A stretch of DNA of 64,000 nucleotides, from contig NZ_NCST01000072.1 in the NCBI RefSeq assembly GCF_002088975.1, positions 60,131 through 124,130 of the forward strand. The letters are read 5' to 3'. Under the pieces are notes generated by a model, which searched no databases, was not told the DNA's origin, and saw only the letters and a list, made by a program, of their open reading frames with translations. The DNA is from Henriciella aquimarina. Its GTDB lineage: Bacteria; Pseudomonadota; Alphaproteobacteria; Caulobacterales; Hyphomonadaceae. This document shows, piece by piece, positions 38,861-48,109 of this stretch (its first letter is position 1; each line of letters opens with the position of its first letter). Made by a program: the position numbers and the translations under genes.

Positions 38861-38937
38861 CTCCTTCGATTTGGCTCAGGATGAGGTCTTGAGAGGCGGC
38901 GAAGAATAGCGCTCATCCTGAGCGAAGTCGAAGGACG
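38861..38937. repeat. intact REP-like palindromic element (copy A)
   Basis: Two 25-bp arms (38861-38885 and 38912-38936) are reverse complements except at three positions, separated by a short loop. The second arm plus flank (38906-38937) recurs as an exact inverted 32-bp match at 62843-62874. The first arm read on the minus strand contains the 14-mer CTCATCCTGAGCCA (38872-38885), which matches the inferred target of the IS110 element at the right end of the window. No gene overlaps it; it lies between an SDR and hemW. Confidence 0.85.
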
Positions 38938-38985
38938 AGCGCGGGCGAGCGGGCATGGTGCCCCGCCTCGGTAGGGTTACGGGGC

Positions 38986-40149
38986 TCAGGGCGACAGCTC
39001 GGCTGCGATCCGGTCGGCCAGCAGGCGGCCCTCCGGCGTTAGCGCGATGCGCTCGCCGGTCCGGTGCATGAAGCCCTCATCGATGAAGGCCTGGAGCGTC
39101 GCCAGGTCGGGCGGGGCGCCGGTCAGCGTCTCGACCCGTGTGATGTCGAAGCCTTCGCCGGGCCTGAGGCCGAGGGCGAGCAGCTCCCGGGCCGTGTCGA
39201 CGGGCGAGAGCGGTTCGCCGGCTAGACCTGCGGTTTTGGAGACCGCTGCGATGTAGTCGCCGGGCTTGAGCGGGGCGAGGGTGGCTACGCGCTGGCCCTC
39301 AAGGCTCAGCCGCCCATGTGCGCCGGGGCCGAGGCCGATCCAGTCCCCGCCGCGCCAATAGGTGAGATTGTGCTTCGACTGGGTCTCGCGCGAGCGGGCA
39401 TGATTGGAGACTTCATAGGCTGGCAGACCATGAGTTTCGGCGACGGCCTGCGTCAGCTCATAGAGGTCGGCCTGGTCATCGTCCGGCATGGGCTGAAGCT
39501 CGCCCCGCTCGGCGCGTTTGCCGAAGGCGGTGCGCTCGGCAATGGTGAGCTCATAGAGCGACAGGTGCGGTGCGCCTAGCGACAGCGCTTCGGAAAGCTC
39601 TGTCTCCCAGGCTTTCGGCGACTGGCCGGGCCGGGCATAGATGAGGTCGATCGTATGGTTCGGGAAATGACGCGCCGCCAGCTCGACGGCCCGGCGCGCC
39701 CCGGCGGCATCATGGTCACGCCCGAGAAAGCCGAGGGCGTCGTCGTCCAGCGATTGCAGGCCGATGGAGAGCCTGTTGACGCCGGCCCCCGCCCAGGCGG
39801 CGAGGTCGGCACCCAGCACATCGTTGGGGTTTGCCTCCAGCGTGATCTCGGCATCCGGCTCGAGGCCGAAAAGAGCGTCTGCCTGACGGACAAGCCCGGC
39901 GATCTCTGCCGGCGCCATCAGCGAGGGCGTGCCGCCGCCGAAATAGATCGAGCCGAGCTTCGGGTGGCCCTCCAGTACACGGGCATGGCGGGCGAGGTCG
40001 TCGCCCAGGGCCCGCACAAGGGCTGAATTGTCCCTGTCCTTCGCGGCATAGACGTTGAAGTCGCAATAGGGGCAGATCTTCGTGCAATACGGCCAGTGGA
40101 CATAGAGGCCGAAGCCGTAGGCCGACCCGAAGGGCAGGGCGGGGCTCAT
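38986..40149 (-). CDS. hemW: radical SAM heme chaperone HemW-like protein
   Basis: 387 residues. Radical-SAM cluster motif CTKICPYC (CxxxCxxC) in [16 protein letters not shown] near residue 20, the GGGTPSL motif and the C-terminal HemW domain ([24 protein letters not shown] ... [15 protein letters not shown]). HemW inserts heme into respiratory enzymes; older annotation as coproporphyrinogen III oxidase is misleading. Second gene of an operon with rdgB (4-bp overlap), the usual alphaproteobacterial pairing. Confidence 0.95.
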   Translation of the reverse strand: MSPALPFGSAYGFGLYVHWPYCTKICPYCDFNVYAAKDRDNSALVRALGDDLARHARVLEGHPKLGSIYFGGGTPSLMAPAEIAGLVRQADALFGLEPDAEITLEANPNDVLGADLAAWAGAGVNRLSIGLQSLDDDALGFLGRDHDAAGARRAVELAARHFPNHTIDLIYARPGQSPKAWETELSEALSLGAPHLSLYELTIAERTAFGKRAERGELQPMPDDDQADLYELTQAVAETHGLPAYEVSNHARSRETQSKHNLTYWRGGDWIGLGPGAHGRLSLEGQRVATLAPLKPGDYIAAVSKTAGLAGEPLSPVDTARELLALGLRPGEGFDITRVETLTGAPPDLATLQAFIDEGFMHRTGERIALTPEGRLLADRIAAELSP

Positions 40150-40748
40150 GAAAGCAGGGCGGCCTTCAGCTTTGTGAAGGCATCGGCGCGGTGGCTCATA
40201 CCGTGTTTCTTCGCCGGATCCATTTCACCGAAGGTCACGGACTCGCCATCGGCCACGAACATGGGGTCATAGCCGAAGCCCTTCTCGCCGCGCGGCGGCC
40301 AGACCAGCTCGCCATGCACTTCGCCCTCGAACACCTCCTCATGGCCGTCGGGCCAGACGACGGCGAGCGCGCAGACGAATTTTGCGCGGCGATTGTCGGT
40401 GCCGATCTCGGCAAGCTCGGTCTCGACCTTTTCCATCGCCTTCATGAAATCGCGCGGCTCCCCGGCCCAGCGCGCGGAATAGATGCCCGGCATGCCGCCC
40501 AGCGCCTCGACGGCGAGCCCGCTATCGTCCGACAGCGCCGGGGCGCCTGTCGCTTCGGCCGCCGCGCGGGCCTTGAGCAGAGCGTTTCCGGTGAAGGTCA
40601 TCTCGGTCTCTTCCGGTTCGGCGAGGTCGAGATCGATGGCGGAGACCACTTCGAGACCGGCCGGTTCGAACAGGTCCTTGAGCTCTCTGACTTTTCCCTT
40701 GTTATGGGTGGCGGCGACGAGGCGGCCTTTTCCGAGTTTGCGAGTCAT
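40146..40748 (-). CDS. rdgB: non-canonical purine NTP pyrophosphatase (RdgB/HAM1)
   Basis: 200 residues. HAM1 motifs are present: the [15 protein letters not shown] nucleotide-binding start, [23 protein letters not shown], and [38 protein letters not shown]. It removes ITP/XTP and dITP from the nucleotide pool. The start overlaps nothing upstream; hemW overlaps its end by 4 bp. Confidence 0.97.
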   Translation of the reverse strand: MTRKLGKGRLVAATHNKGKVRELKDLFEPAGLEVVSAIDLDLAEPEETEMTFTGNALLKARAAAEATGAPALSDDSGLAVEALGGMPGIYSARWAGEPRDFMKAMEKVETELAEIGTDNRRAKFVCALAVVWPDGHEEVFEGEVHGELVWPPRGEKGFGYDPMFVADGESVTFGEMDPAKKHGMSHRADAFTKLKAALLS

Positions 40749-40865
40749 GGATGTATGTGGCTCCGATCTTGCTTTCTGTGTGAATGTAATTATCGTTTAA
40801 CGGTAAATTACCGGTTTGAGACTAGAAAGTGTGGGCATGAACGCCAAAGGACAGACCAGAGACAT

Positions 40866-41396
40866 ATGACGATCCGGCAGCAAAACTCCATGGCCGCCTT
40901 CCTGTCGATGCTGATGCAGGTTGTGATCTGGATCGCCGTGATATCCGGCGTGATCGCCTTCCTGCTCATCGGCGCGGGCCTTATCGGCAGCTTGAATGGC
41001 GGGGTGATGAAAGTGCCCGGCATGGAAACCTATGTCGAGGACGTCAAGCCCGGCCAGTTCGTGGCGGGCCTTGCCGGCCTCGCCGTGTTCGCCCCGGGCA
41101 TCATCTATGTCTGCATCCAGTTACGGCGCATCCTTTCAACCCTTGCCGACGGTGACCCTTTCGTGCCGCAGAACGGGCCGAGACTGACGCGGATCGCCAT
41201 TGCGATCGCGCTGGTCGAGCTTGCCCGCTATGTCACGGTGATCCTGCTCAATCTTTTCGTGGATCTCGGGACCGACCAGCCCGTTCGGCTCAGTATCAAC
41301 CTTGCTGCATGGGCGGCTGTGGTGGCGCTTTTCATCCTGGCGCAGGTGTTCCGTGAAGGAACGCGTCTGCGCGAGGAAGAGAAGATGACGATTTAG
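40866..41396 (+). CDS. DUF2975 integral membrane protein
   Basis: 176 residues with four predicted helices (MLMQVVIWIAVISGVIAFLLIGAGLIG, FVAGLAGLAVFAPGIIYVCIQL, IAIAIALVELARYVTVILLNLF, LAAWAAVVALFILAQVF). The loop LRRILSTLADGDPFVPQNGPRLTRI is the DUF2975 hallmark. The ATG at 40866 was chosen because upstream reading frame lies opposite rdgB. It is followed 17 bp later by a small HTH regulator, the common DUF2975-XRE pair thought to act as a membrane/regulator unit. Confidence 0.88.
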   Translation: MTIRQQNSMAAFLSMLMQVVIWIAVISGVIAFLLIGAGLIGSLNGGVMKVPGMETYVEDVKPGQFVAGLAGLAVFAPGIIYVCIQLRRILSTLADGDPFVPQNGPRLTRIAIAIALVELARYVTVILLNLFVDLGTDQPVRLSINLAAWAAVVALFILAQVFREGTRLREEEKMTI

Positions 41397-41413
41397 GAGG
41401 CCGAAGAACAGAT

Positions 41414-41659
41414 ATGGCCATTCGCGTAACCCTCGACCGTGTTCTGCTGGAACGCCGCATGTCGCTGACAGAATTGTCGGACCGTGTCGGCGTCACCCTT
41501 GCCAACCTCTCCATCCTGAAGACAGGCAAGGCCAAGGCTGTGCGCTTCTCCACCCTGGAATCGCTGTGCCGTGAGCTGGACTGCCAGCCCGGCGACATCC
41601 TCATCTTCGACGAGGAGGAAGACGGCAGTGCCGCCAAGGATGATGAAGAGGCGGCCTGA
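41414..41659 (+). CDS. XRE-family helix-turn-helix regulator (DUF2975 partner)
   Basis: 81 residues. HTH from about residue 8: DRVLLERRMSLTELSDRVGVTLANLSILKTGKAKAVRFSTLESLCRELDCQPGDIL, the YozG/Cro type, ending in an acidic tail (DEEEDGSAAKDDEEAA). Paired with the DUF2975 membrane protein 17 bp upstream. A GGAGG at the stop of that gene serves as ribosome-binding region. Confidence 0.9.
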   Translation: MAIRVTLDRVLLERRMSLTELSDRVGVTLANLSILKTGKAKAVRFSTLESLCRELDCQPGDILIFDEEEDGSAAKDDEEAA

Positions 41660-41689
41660 CGGCGCTCGCCCGGACCCGGAACTTCCGCG

Positions 41690-42211
41690 ATGATGCGGGG
41701 TTCAGCTTCCATGTTCGCACAATCGAAACGCTGGGCCCTTCCGGCCTTCTGCCTGCTTGCGGCTGCCTGTGGCGGCGACAGGGAAGCGGCGGAATTCAAG
41801 AATGACTGGCTCGGCAACGAGATCAAGATCGACCGCCTGAATGATCCGAAGGTGCAGGGCGTGACCTGCCACATCGCCTATTTCGACCGCGGGGTCTGGG
41901 ACCGGATCGGCAAGGGAAACTGGTTCGAGGACCCGTCCAATTCTTCCATTTCCTGCATGATCAGTGGCCCGGTTACCATCGGCAAGATCGACCTCGACCG
42001 GTCCGGCGAGGAAGTCTGGGACCGGGGCCGTTCGCTGATTTTCAAGCAGCTGGCCGTGCGCCGCATCTACGATGCCGAGAACGATGCGCTGATGTACGTC
42101 TCCTTCTCGCGCAAGCCGGTCGACGGGTCAGCCAAGATGAGCCTGTCGACTGTGCCGCTCTGGGAGGCTGACGTGGCATGGGAGGGGCGGCAGAAGCCCG
42201 CAGTGGAATAA
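41690..42211 (+). CDS. CreA family protein
   Basis: 173 residues. Hydrophobic leader (RWALPAFCLLAAACGG) with a possible lipobox. The mature part matches the CreA pattern: NDWLGNEIKIDRLNDPKVQGVTCHIAYFDRG, then SSISCMISGPVTIGK, RSLIFKQLAVRRIYDAENDALMYVSFSRKPVDGSAKMSLSTVPL. The conserved cysteine pair (TCHI and SCMI) probably forms a disulfide in the periplasm. Function unknown. ATG at 41711 is an alternative start. Confidence 0.8.
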   Translation: MMRGSASMFAQSKRWALPAFCLLAAACGGDREAAEFKNDWLGNEIKIDRLNDPKVQGVTCHIAYFDRGVWDRIGKGNWFEDPSNSSISCMISGPVTIGKIDLDRSGEEVWDRGRSLIFKQLAVRRIYDAENDALMYVSFSRKPVDGSAKMSLSTVPLWEADVAWEGRQKPAVE

Positions 42212-42266
42212 GTCTCATTCCAGACGGCCGATTGCGCGGCATCGCTGCCCGCGCCAAATCCTCAGC

Positions 42267-43073
42267 ATGATGACCAGACAGCCCAGCCTCTTCATTTCGC
42301 ACGGGGCACCGACCCTTGTGATCGATCCGTCACCCGCGCGTGATTTCCTTGCCGGGCTGGGGCCTCAGCTGGAGCGCCCGCGGGCCATTCTGGTGATCTC
42401 CGCCCACTACAATGCAGACCGGCCGACGCTGACAGCCTCGGCTGCCCTGGAGACGATCCACGATTTTCGCGGCTTCGGCCCGGACATGAACGCCATGCAG
42501 TATCCCGCGCCTGGCGATCCCTTGCTGGCCGGGCAGGCGCGGGCCCTCTTGCGGGCGGCTGGTTTCGATGCGGTGAGCGATGCCGAGCGCGGGCTCGATC
42601 ATGGTGCATGGGTGCCGCTGAAGCTGCTCTATCCGCAGGCCGATGTGCCGGTGGTACAGCTCTCCATCAGCATGAACCGCTCGCCGGAATGGCATTACAG
42701 GCTCGGCCAGGCGCTGGCGCCGCTGCGCGAGGAGGGCGTTCTGGTCCTCGGCTCCGGCGGCACGACGCACAATCTGCGGGCCTTCTTTACCGGCGGCTAT
42801 GGGCTGGACGCTGCCTCGCCAGACTGGGTTGACGGCTTTGCCGACGAGCTGGGCGACATCCTCCTGGCAGACGATCCGGACGAGGCCGTGCGGGCCATCA
42901 GCACCCTGCCGGCCATGCGTCTCAACCACCCCACGCCGGACCATATCCTCCCGCTCTTCGTGGCGCTCGGCGCCGGGGCGGGCGAGGCGGTCCGCAGGCT
43001 GCACCGCAGTGCGACCTACGGCGTTTTGCGTATGGACGCCTTCGGCTTTGGCTGCGAGACGCTGGCGGCATGA
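42267..43073 (+). CDS. DODA-type extradiol aromatic ring-opening dioxygenase
   Basis: 268 residues of the LigB/DODA (YgiD) family. Metal and active-site residues are visible: FISHGAPTLVID (His near residue 12), ILVISAHYN, GLDHGAWVPLKLLYPQADVPVVQLS and GSGGTTHNLRAFF. It opens catechol rings or related substrates with Fe(II) or Zn. It overlaps the truncated hemoglobin gene by 4 bp, so the two are co-translated. Confidence 0.9.
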   Translation: MMTRQPSLFISHGAPTLVIDPSPARDFLAGLGPQLERPRAILVISAHYNADRPTLTASAALETIHDFRGFGPDMNAMQYPAPGDPLLAGQARALLRAAGFDAVSDAERGLDHGAWVPLKLLYPQADVPVVQLSISMNRSPEWHYRLGQALAPLREEGVLVLGSGGTTHNLRAFFTGGYGLDAASPDWVDGFADELGDILLADDPDEAVRAISTLPAMRLNHPTPDHILPLFVALGAGAGEAVRRLHRSATYGVLRMDAFGFGCETLAA

Positions 43074-43510
43074 CCTATCAGATCCGTTCGGCCGAAGAGC
43101 GCCGACAGGCCATTCTGGACAATGCCGCCCGTCTCGGAATCGATGACGCTTTCATCTCGAAGCTGGTGGACACCTTCTATGCCCGCGTGCGCGCCCATCC
43201 GCGCCTCGGCCCCATCTTCAATGGCGAGATCGACGACTGGGACGCCCACCTCGCCAAGCTGAAGGATTTCTGGGCCTCGGTCGCCATGAATGCCGGGCGC
43301 TATTCCGGCAAGCCGGTGCCGGCGCATTTCAAGCTGCAGGGCATTACGCGCGAAGATTTCCAGACATGGCTCGGCCTGTTCCAGGCCACGCTGGAGGACC
43401 TTGCCGACAGCGAGGAAACGGTCGCCTATTTCATGCAGCGCGCCGAACGCATTGCGCAGAGCCTGCAGCTCGCCATGTTCGGGCTGGAGAGCCTGGAGCG
43501 GAAAGGGTAG
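43070..43510 (+). CDS. group III truncated hemoglobin
   Basis: 146 residues, right size for TrHb3. B-helix TFYARVRAHPRLGPIFNGEIDDWDAHLAKLKDFWASV with the B10-region Tyr, and the proximal His in GKPVPAHFKLQGITREDFQTW. TrHb3 proteins bind O2, NO or sulfide; role here unknown. Translationally coupled to the DODA dioxygenase. Confidence 0.92.
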   Translation: MTYQIRSAEERRQAILDNAARLGIDDAFISKLVDTFYARVRAHPRLGPIFNGEIDDWDAHLAKLKDFWASVAMNAGRYSGKPVPAHFKLQGITREDFQTWLGLFQATLEDLADSEETVAYFMQRAERIAQSLQLAMFGLESLERKG

Positions 43511-43691
43511 GCGGCACCTTTTGCCGCAATTGACCTTTCGCGCGCCTCGGCCTATCCGGCGTTCCATGCGCATGTCGGCTACATACCTGACCCAGCAACA
43601 GACCATCCGGACACCGGTGGCCTGTTTGTTTGCGCTTGCCGGCTCGTCCTGATCCTCGGACAGACGATCACGGACAGCCTGCTTCCACACC

Positions 43692-43728
43692 AAACCTCGC
43701 CACCCAAGCGGCGGGGTTTTTCTTTTTC
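43692..43728 (+). terminator. intrinsic terminator or attenuator
   Basis: Stem AAACCTCGCC / GGCGGGGTTT (10 bp with one G-T pair), 8-nt loop, then TTTTTCTTTTT-like run. It lies 182 nt after the truncated hemoglobin stop and 31 nt before the next ATG. The 87-nt ORF at 43566-43652 lies just upstream. Confidence 0.75.
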
Positions 43729-43758
43729 AGGCCCCGCCCCAGCCTGAAAGGAAATCCC

Positions 43759-44187
43759 ATGTCACTCTCAACAGACGCCGCGATCCGGCGCATCACCGAT
43801 GGCCTTATCGCACGACGCCTGCCAAAGTCGGACTGGACGCATGAGGCCCATTTCGCCGCCGCGCTCGACCTGCTCTCGCGCCCGGAGATCGATGCCTTCG
43901 CGGAGATGCCGGCCATGATCCGCGCCTACAACACGGCCACCGGCACGCCGAACAGCGAGACGGAAGGCTATCACGAGACGATCACACTCGCCTCGCTGCG
44001 GGCTGCCCGCTGGCACCTTGAAACCCATGTAGGCGCGCCCCTGCCGGAGGTGCTCGCCAAGCTCATGGCATCAGAGTGCGGGCGCAAGCACTGGCTCATG
44101 ACCTACTGGTCGCGCGACAGGCTCTTCTCGCTCGACGCACGGCGCAGCTGGGTCGAGCCGGATCTTGCGCCCTTGCCCTATCCGTGA
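43759..44187 (+). CDS. conserved hypothetical protein
   Basis: 142 residues. It contains a W-T-H-E-A-H pair (SDWTHEAHFAAALDLL) and a later YHETITLASLRAARWHLETH, the two-histidine arrangement of an unnamed family in which these segments are conserved. Possibly a metal-binding helical protein; function unknown. An AAAGGA site precedes the ATG, which lies directly after a terminator-like hairpin. Confidence 0.65.
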   Translation: MSLSTDAAIRRITDGLIARRLPKSDWTHEAHFAAALDLLSRPEIDAFAEMPAMIRAYNTATGTPNSETEGYHETITLASLRAARWHLETHVGAPLPEVLAKLMASECGRKHWLMTYWSRDRLFSLDARRSWVEPDLAPLPYP

Positions 44188-44205
44188 GGGGAGCAGGCGT
44201 GACGC

Positions 44206-44931
44206 CTAGCCGATCGCCGCCTTCTGGGCCTCGAACAGCTCGGTGCAGCCTTTTTCGGCCAGTCGCATCATCTCTTCGACTTCGGCGCGCGTCATCGGGC
44301 GCTCTTCACCGGTGCCCTGGATCTCGATGAAGCCGCCATCGGAGCTCATGACGACGTTCATGTCGCCTTCGCCGCCGGAGTCTTCCGGGTAGTCGAGGTC
44401 GAGGACAGGCTTATCCTGCCACAGGCCGACCGAGATGGCGGCGGCCTGTTTCTGGATCGGATCGGCCTTGATGATGCCTTCCTCGCGCAGGTATTTCAGC
44501 GCCAGCGCCATGGCGACGAAGCCGCCGGTGATGGAGGCGGTGCGCGTGCCGCCATCGGCCTGGATGACGTCGCAGTCGATGGTGAGCTGGTTTTCGCCGA
44601 GCGCGGAAAGATCGACGACCGAGCGCAGGCTGCGCCCGATCAGACGCTGGATTTCCTGGGTGCGGCCCGACTGCTTGCCGCGGGCGGCTTCGCGGTTGCC
44701 ACGGGTATGGGTCGCGCGCGGCAGCATGCCATACTCGCCGGTGACCCAGCCCTTGCCCTGTCCGCGCAGCCAGGGCGGGACGCTGTCGGACCAGCTGGCG
44801 GTGCAGAGCACATGGGTGTGCCCGAACTTCGCCAGGCACGAGCCTTCGGCATAGCGGGTCACATTGGTTTCAAGCACGACGTCGCGAAGCTGGTCGGCCG
44901 TCCGGCCAGAGGGGCGCGAAAAATCTGTCAT
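44206..44931 (-). CDS. rph: ribonuclease PH
   Basis: 241 residues, full length. N-terminal [44 protein letters not shown] and the phosphate-binding [48 protein letters not shown]. It trims tRNA 3' ends phosphorolytically. The longer frame to 45636 has no RNase PH sequence, so ATG 44931 is used. It overlaps the upstream MFS gene by 4 bp. Confidence 0.97.
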   Translation of the reverse strand: MTDFSRPSGRTADQLRDVVLETNVTRYAEGSCLAKFGHTHVLCTASWSDSVPPWLRGQGKGWVTGEYGMLPRATHTRGNREAARGKQSGRTQEIQRLIGRSLRSVVDLSALGENQLTIDCDVIQADGGTRTASITGGFVAMALALKYLREEGIIKADPIQKQAAAISVGLWQDKPVLDLDYPEDSGGEGDMNVVMSSDGGFIEIQGTGEERPMTRAEVEEMMRLAEKGCTELFEAQKAAIG

Positions 44932-46337
44932 GGGGCATCTCCTTCGTTCACCGGCGGATGAAGCGATTCCAGATTGGCTTGTCCACCCGCGTTTATGGCT
45001 TCGGCTGCTTTCACCTGCTCGGCGCGGGTGATCGGATAGCGCCAGATGAGGAGCGCGGCGAGGGCATAGGAGACGACCGGAACGCCGACAAAAACCAGCA
45101 TCAGGCCGCGCACCGTTTCGGGGGAATTGTCCGTTGCCGGATTGAAGCCGACCAGCACGCCCAGCAGGACATAGGGAATGCCGATGGCGAAGCTCGCCCC
45201 TGTCTTGTAGGCGCCAGACATCAGCGAATAGAAAAGGCCTGCCCGGTTGCCGCCGCCGCGGGCTTCCTCGGCTTCGACAAGGTCTGCCATCATCGAGCGG
45301 ACCAGGATGAAGGGGGAGCCATAGCCGACGCCGGAAATGACGGCCGCAATGAACAGCGAGACCGTCCCGCCCCCCATGATGGCGAGCGGCATGTAGGCGA
45401 TATAGGTCACGGCGGACCACAGGCAGACCGAGCGCATGGCGATGTATTTCTCGCTGCGCTTGGAGATCGCGACCCAGACAGGCATGGCGGCGAAGCCCGC
45501 GATGAAGTGGGACATCAGGATCAGCGACGCCATGCCGTGGCCGACGCCGAAGCCCCATTGCGCGGCAAACAGGAAGGTGCCGGCCGTCCCTGCGATGGCG
45601 ATACCGATACAGATTTCGGTGACGAGCAGGCGCCACAGCGTCTGCTGCTTCAGGGCTTCGAGAATGGCCTTGGGATGGAAGCTCGCGCGCGGCGCATCGG
45701 CCTCGGGCAGCGGATCGGGCACGAGCCAGACGGCCGCGCCGACCGTCACCGGCAGCGCGATGATGAGGAACCAGCCCATGATCGAGATCTGCTGGGCAAA
45801 GCTGACATCGCCGGCGCGTGACAGGATGGCGGGCAGGGCCAGCATCACCAGCATGGTCGAGATGGTGAACAGCTCACGCCACATGAACAGGCGCGAGCGT
45901 TCGTCATAATTGCGTGCGATGGACGGCGCCCAGGCTTGGTGCGGCGTCACGATCATCGTCGTGCCGACATAGAAGATGAAGAGGATGATCGCGAGAAAGA
46001 GTGGTGAAACTGGCGGTCCGATCGGATTGTAGAGAAACCAGACCGCCGGCAGCAGGATCGGGACCGCGATCAGCAGCCAGTGCTTGACCTTGCCGAAACG
46101 GGACGGCCGCGTGTCGACCAGCCACCCCATGACCGGGTCGGAGAACAAGTCCCAGAATCGCAGGACCATGAAGATAATACCGACAAGGGCCGTGCCGAGG
46201 CCCATCTGTTCGGCATAGAAAGGCGCGATGAAAACGGCCATGGGCAGGCCAACGGCGCCAAAGGGAATTCCGACTGAACCATAGGCAACAACTTGCCGTA
46301 GCGGTAACTTTACTGGCACGCTTGTCATGGACGGCAT
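44928..46337 (-). CDS. MFS transporter, GPH (MelB-like) sugar:cation symporter family
   Basis: 469 residues, 12 helices. N-terminal segments [31 protein letters not shown] and the [30 protein letters not shown] loop match GPH symporters (Asp pair in DxxxDPxxGxxxD). It moves a sugar or related molecule with Na+ or H+. The ATG at 46337 (46328 alternative) avoids the opposite-strand hrcA. 80 bp separate it from hrcA. Confidence 0.88.
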   Translation of the reverse strand: MPSMTSVPVKLPLRQVVAYGSVGIPFGAVGLPMAVFIAPFYAEQMGLGTALVGIIFMVLRFWDLFSDPVMGWLVDTRPSRFGKVKHWLLIAVPILLPAVWFLYNPIGPPVSPLFLAIILFIFYVGTTMIVTPHQAWAPSIARNYDERSRLFMWRELFTISTMLVMLALPAILSRAGDVSFAQQISIMGWFLIIALPVTVGAAVWLVPDPLPEADAPRASFHPKAILEALKQQTLWRLLVTEICIGIAIAGTAGTFLFAAQWGFGVGHGMASLILMSHFIAGFAAMPVWVAISKRSEKYIAMRSVCLWSAVTYIAYMPLAIMGGGTVSLFIAAVISGVGYGSPFILVRSMMADLVEAEEARGGGNRAGLFYSLMSGAYKTGASFAIGIPYVLLGVLVGFNPATDNSPETVRGLMLVFVGVPVVSYALAALLIWRYPITRAEQVKAAEAINAGGQANLESLHPPVNEGDAP

Positions 46338-46416
46338 GGAACCCGATTTTAGGGGGGTGTCCAAGGAAAAAAGCCTTATTGAAACTGGAGATTGTAATTC
46401 ATAAAGATTCGCCGAA

Positions 46417-47496
46417 ATGAGTGACGAACGCCCCCTTAGTGGCCTGTTGCAGAGCCTGGATGACCGCTCACGGACCATCTTCCGCGAGATCGTGGAGACG
46501 TATCTGGAGACCGGGGAACCGGTCGGGTCTCGCACGCTTTCGAAGAGCGGAATCAGCCTGTCGCCGGCCTCCATTCGCAATGTCATGGCCGACCTTACCG
46601 ACATCGGCCTGCTCGACAGCCCGCACATCTCGGCCGGGCGGATGCCGACTCATATCGGCCTGCGCCTGTTCGTCGACGGTTTCCTCGAAATCGGGGAGCC
46701 GACCGAGCAGGACCGCTCGGAAATCGAGGAGCGCCTGCGCTCTGGCGGGCGCGACATGCAGGGCGTGCTGAAGGAGGCGTCCTCCATCCTGTCCGGCCTG
46801 GCCGGCGGGGCGGGCTTGGTCGCCTCCCCGACGCGTGAGCGCCCGGTGCGTCATGTCGAATTCGTGCCGCTGGCGACCGGCGAGGCGCTCTGCATCCTCG
46901 TCGATGAGATGGGCGACGTCGAAAACCGCCTGGTCAGGGTCCCGGCCGGGCTTCCGGCGACGACGCTGATGGAGGCGGGCAACTATCTCGCCGCCCGGAT
47001 GAAGGGCAAGACGCTGCGCGAAGCTGCGCTTGCCATCCGCGAGGAAATCCAGGAACGCCGCGCCCAGCTGGATCAGGCGGCGGCAAGCCTTGTCGAGCAG
47101 GGGCTGGCCGAATGGGCCGGCGAAGTGCCCGGTGAGGAACGCGCACTTATCGTGCATGGCCGCGCCAACCTGCTGAACGATCCGGGCGCGGCGGAGAACA
47201 TGGAGCAGGTGCGCCAGCTCTTCGACATCCTGGAGCGCCAGCAGGGCTTGCTGGACGTGCTCGACTCGACGAGAGAGGCAGAAGGTGTTCGCCTTTTCAT
47301 CGGCTCCGAAAACAGGCTTTTTCCGTTATCCGGTTCAAGCCTGATTGTTGCTCCCTATATGAACGCCACGAGACAGGTAATCGGCGCGCTCGGCGTGATC
47401 GGCCCGACCCGTCTGAACTATGCCAGGGTGATCCCGATGGTGGATTACACTGCGCGTATCGTCGGGCAGATCCTAGGCGAGCGCCAGAAAACGTGA
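46417..47496 (+). CDS. hrcA: heat-inducible transcriptional repressor HrcA
   Basis: 359 residues. N-terminal winged helix (DDRSRTIFREIVETYLETGEPVGSRTLSKSGISLSPASIRNVMADLTDIGLLDSPHISAGRMPTH) and the GAF-like dimer domain. HrcA represses chaperone genes through CIRCE inverted repeats. No CIRCE was found upstream of hrcA or dnaK in this window, so its targets (commonly groESL) are elsewhere. grpE follows 13 bp later. Confidence 0.96.
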   Translation: MSDERPLSGLLQSLDDRSRTIFREIVETYLETGEPVGSRTLSKSGISLSPASIRNVMADLTDIGLLDSPHISAGRMPTHIGLRLFVDGFLEIGEPTEQDRSEIEERLRSGGRDMQGVLKEASSILSGLAGGAGLVASPTRERPVRHVEFVPLATGEALCILVDEMGDVENRLVRVPAGLPATTLMEAGNYLAARMKGKTLREAALAIREEIQERRAQLDQAAASLVEQGLAEWAGEVPGEERALIVHGRANLLNDPGAAENMEQVRQLFDILERQQGLLDVLDSTREAEGVRLFIGSENRLFPLSGSSLIVAPYMNATRQVIGALGVIGPTRLNYARVIPMVDYTARIVGQILGERQKT

Positions 47497-47509
47497 GAGT
47501 AGACCAGGC

Positions 47510-48109
47510 ATGAGCCAAGATCAGAAAAGGCCGGAAGAGGCCGTCGAGACCGAAACGCTGGATGCCGGCTCCCCGGAGTCCGAAGCGCTGGAAGAGGCCG
47601 CGAAGGCCGACAATGAAGGCGTGAGCGACGAAACCCGCATCGCCGAGCTGGAAGGCGAGGTTGCCGCGCTGAAAGACCAGGTGCTGCGCGCCCATGCCGA
47701 GATGGAAAACATCCGCAAGCGCGCCGGCCGCGAGGTCGCTGACGCCCGCGTCTATGCGGTGGAGAAATTCGCTGGCGACCTGCTCAGTGTCTCGGACAAT
47801 CTTGCCCGCGCACTGGCCGCGCTGCCCGACGATGAGCGCGCGCAGCTGACCGAGGCCGGCGAGAACCTGCTGGGCGGCATCGAGATGACGCAGAAGGAGC
47901 TGCACACCAAGCTCGCCAAGCATGGCGTGGTCGCCATCGACGCCGAACCGGGCGCGACCTTCGACCCGAACATGCACGAGGCGGTCAGCCAGATCCCGTC
48001 AGAGCACCCGTCCGGCACTATCGCCCAGACCTTCCAGAATGGCTGGAAGATCGGCGACCGTGTGCTGCGCGCGGCGATGGTTGCGGTCAGCGCGGGGCAG
48101 CCGAGTTAG
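47510..48109 (+). CDS. grpE: nucleotide exchange factor GrpE
   Basis: 199 residues. Acidic N-terminal coiled coil (RIAELEGEVAALKDQVLRAHAEMENIRKRAGREVADARVYAVEKFAGDLLSVSDNL) and the C-terminal wing GMTQKELHTKLAKHGV-type (here GGIEMTQKELHTKLAKHGVVAID). It promotes ADP release from DnaK. Operon hrcA-grpE. Its end overlaps the convergent gene at 48106. Confidence 0.96.
   Translation: MSQDQKRPEEAVETETLDAGSPESEALEEAAKADNEGVSDETRIAELEGEVAALKDQVLRAHAEMENIRKRAGREVADARVYAVEKFAGDLLSVSDNLARALAALPDDERAQLTEAGENLLGGIEMTQKELHTKLAKHGVVAIDAEPGATFDPNMHEAVSQIPSEHPSGTIAQTFQNGWKIGDRVLRAAMVAVSAGQPS

Noticed and set aside
44932..45636. N-terminal extension of rph
   Set aside because: The extension is antisense-like low-complexity frame inside the MFS gene region; RNase PH starts at 44931.
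46337..46417. CIRCE element between the MFS gene and hrcA
   Set aside because: No TTAGCACTC-N9-GAGTGCTAA-like repeat could be found.
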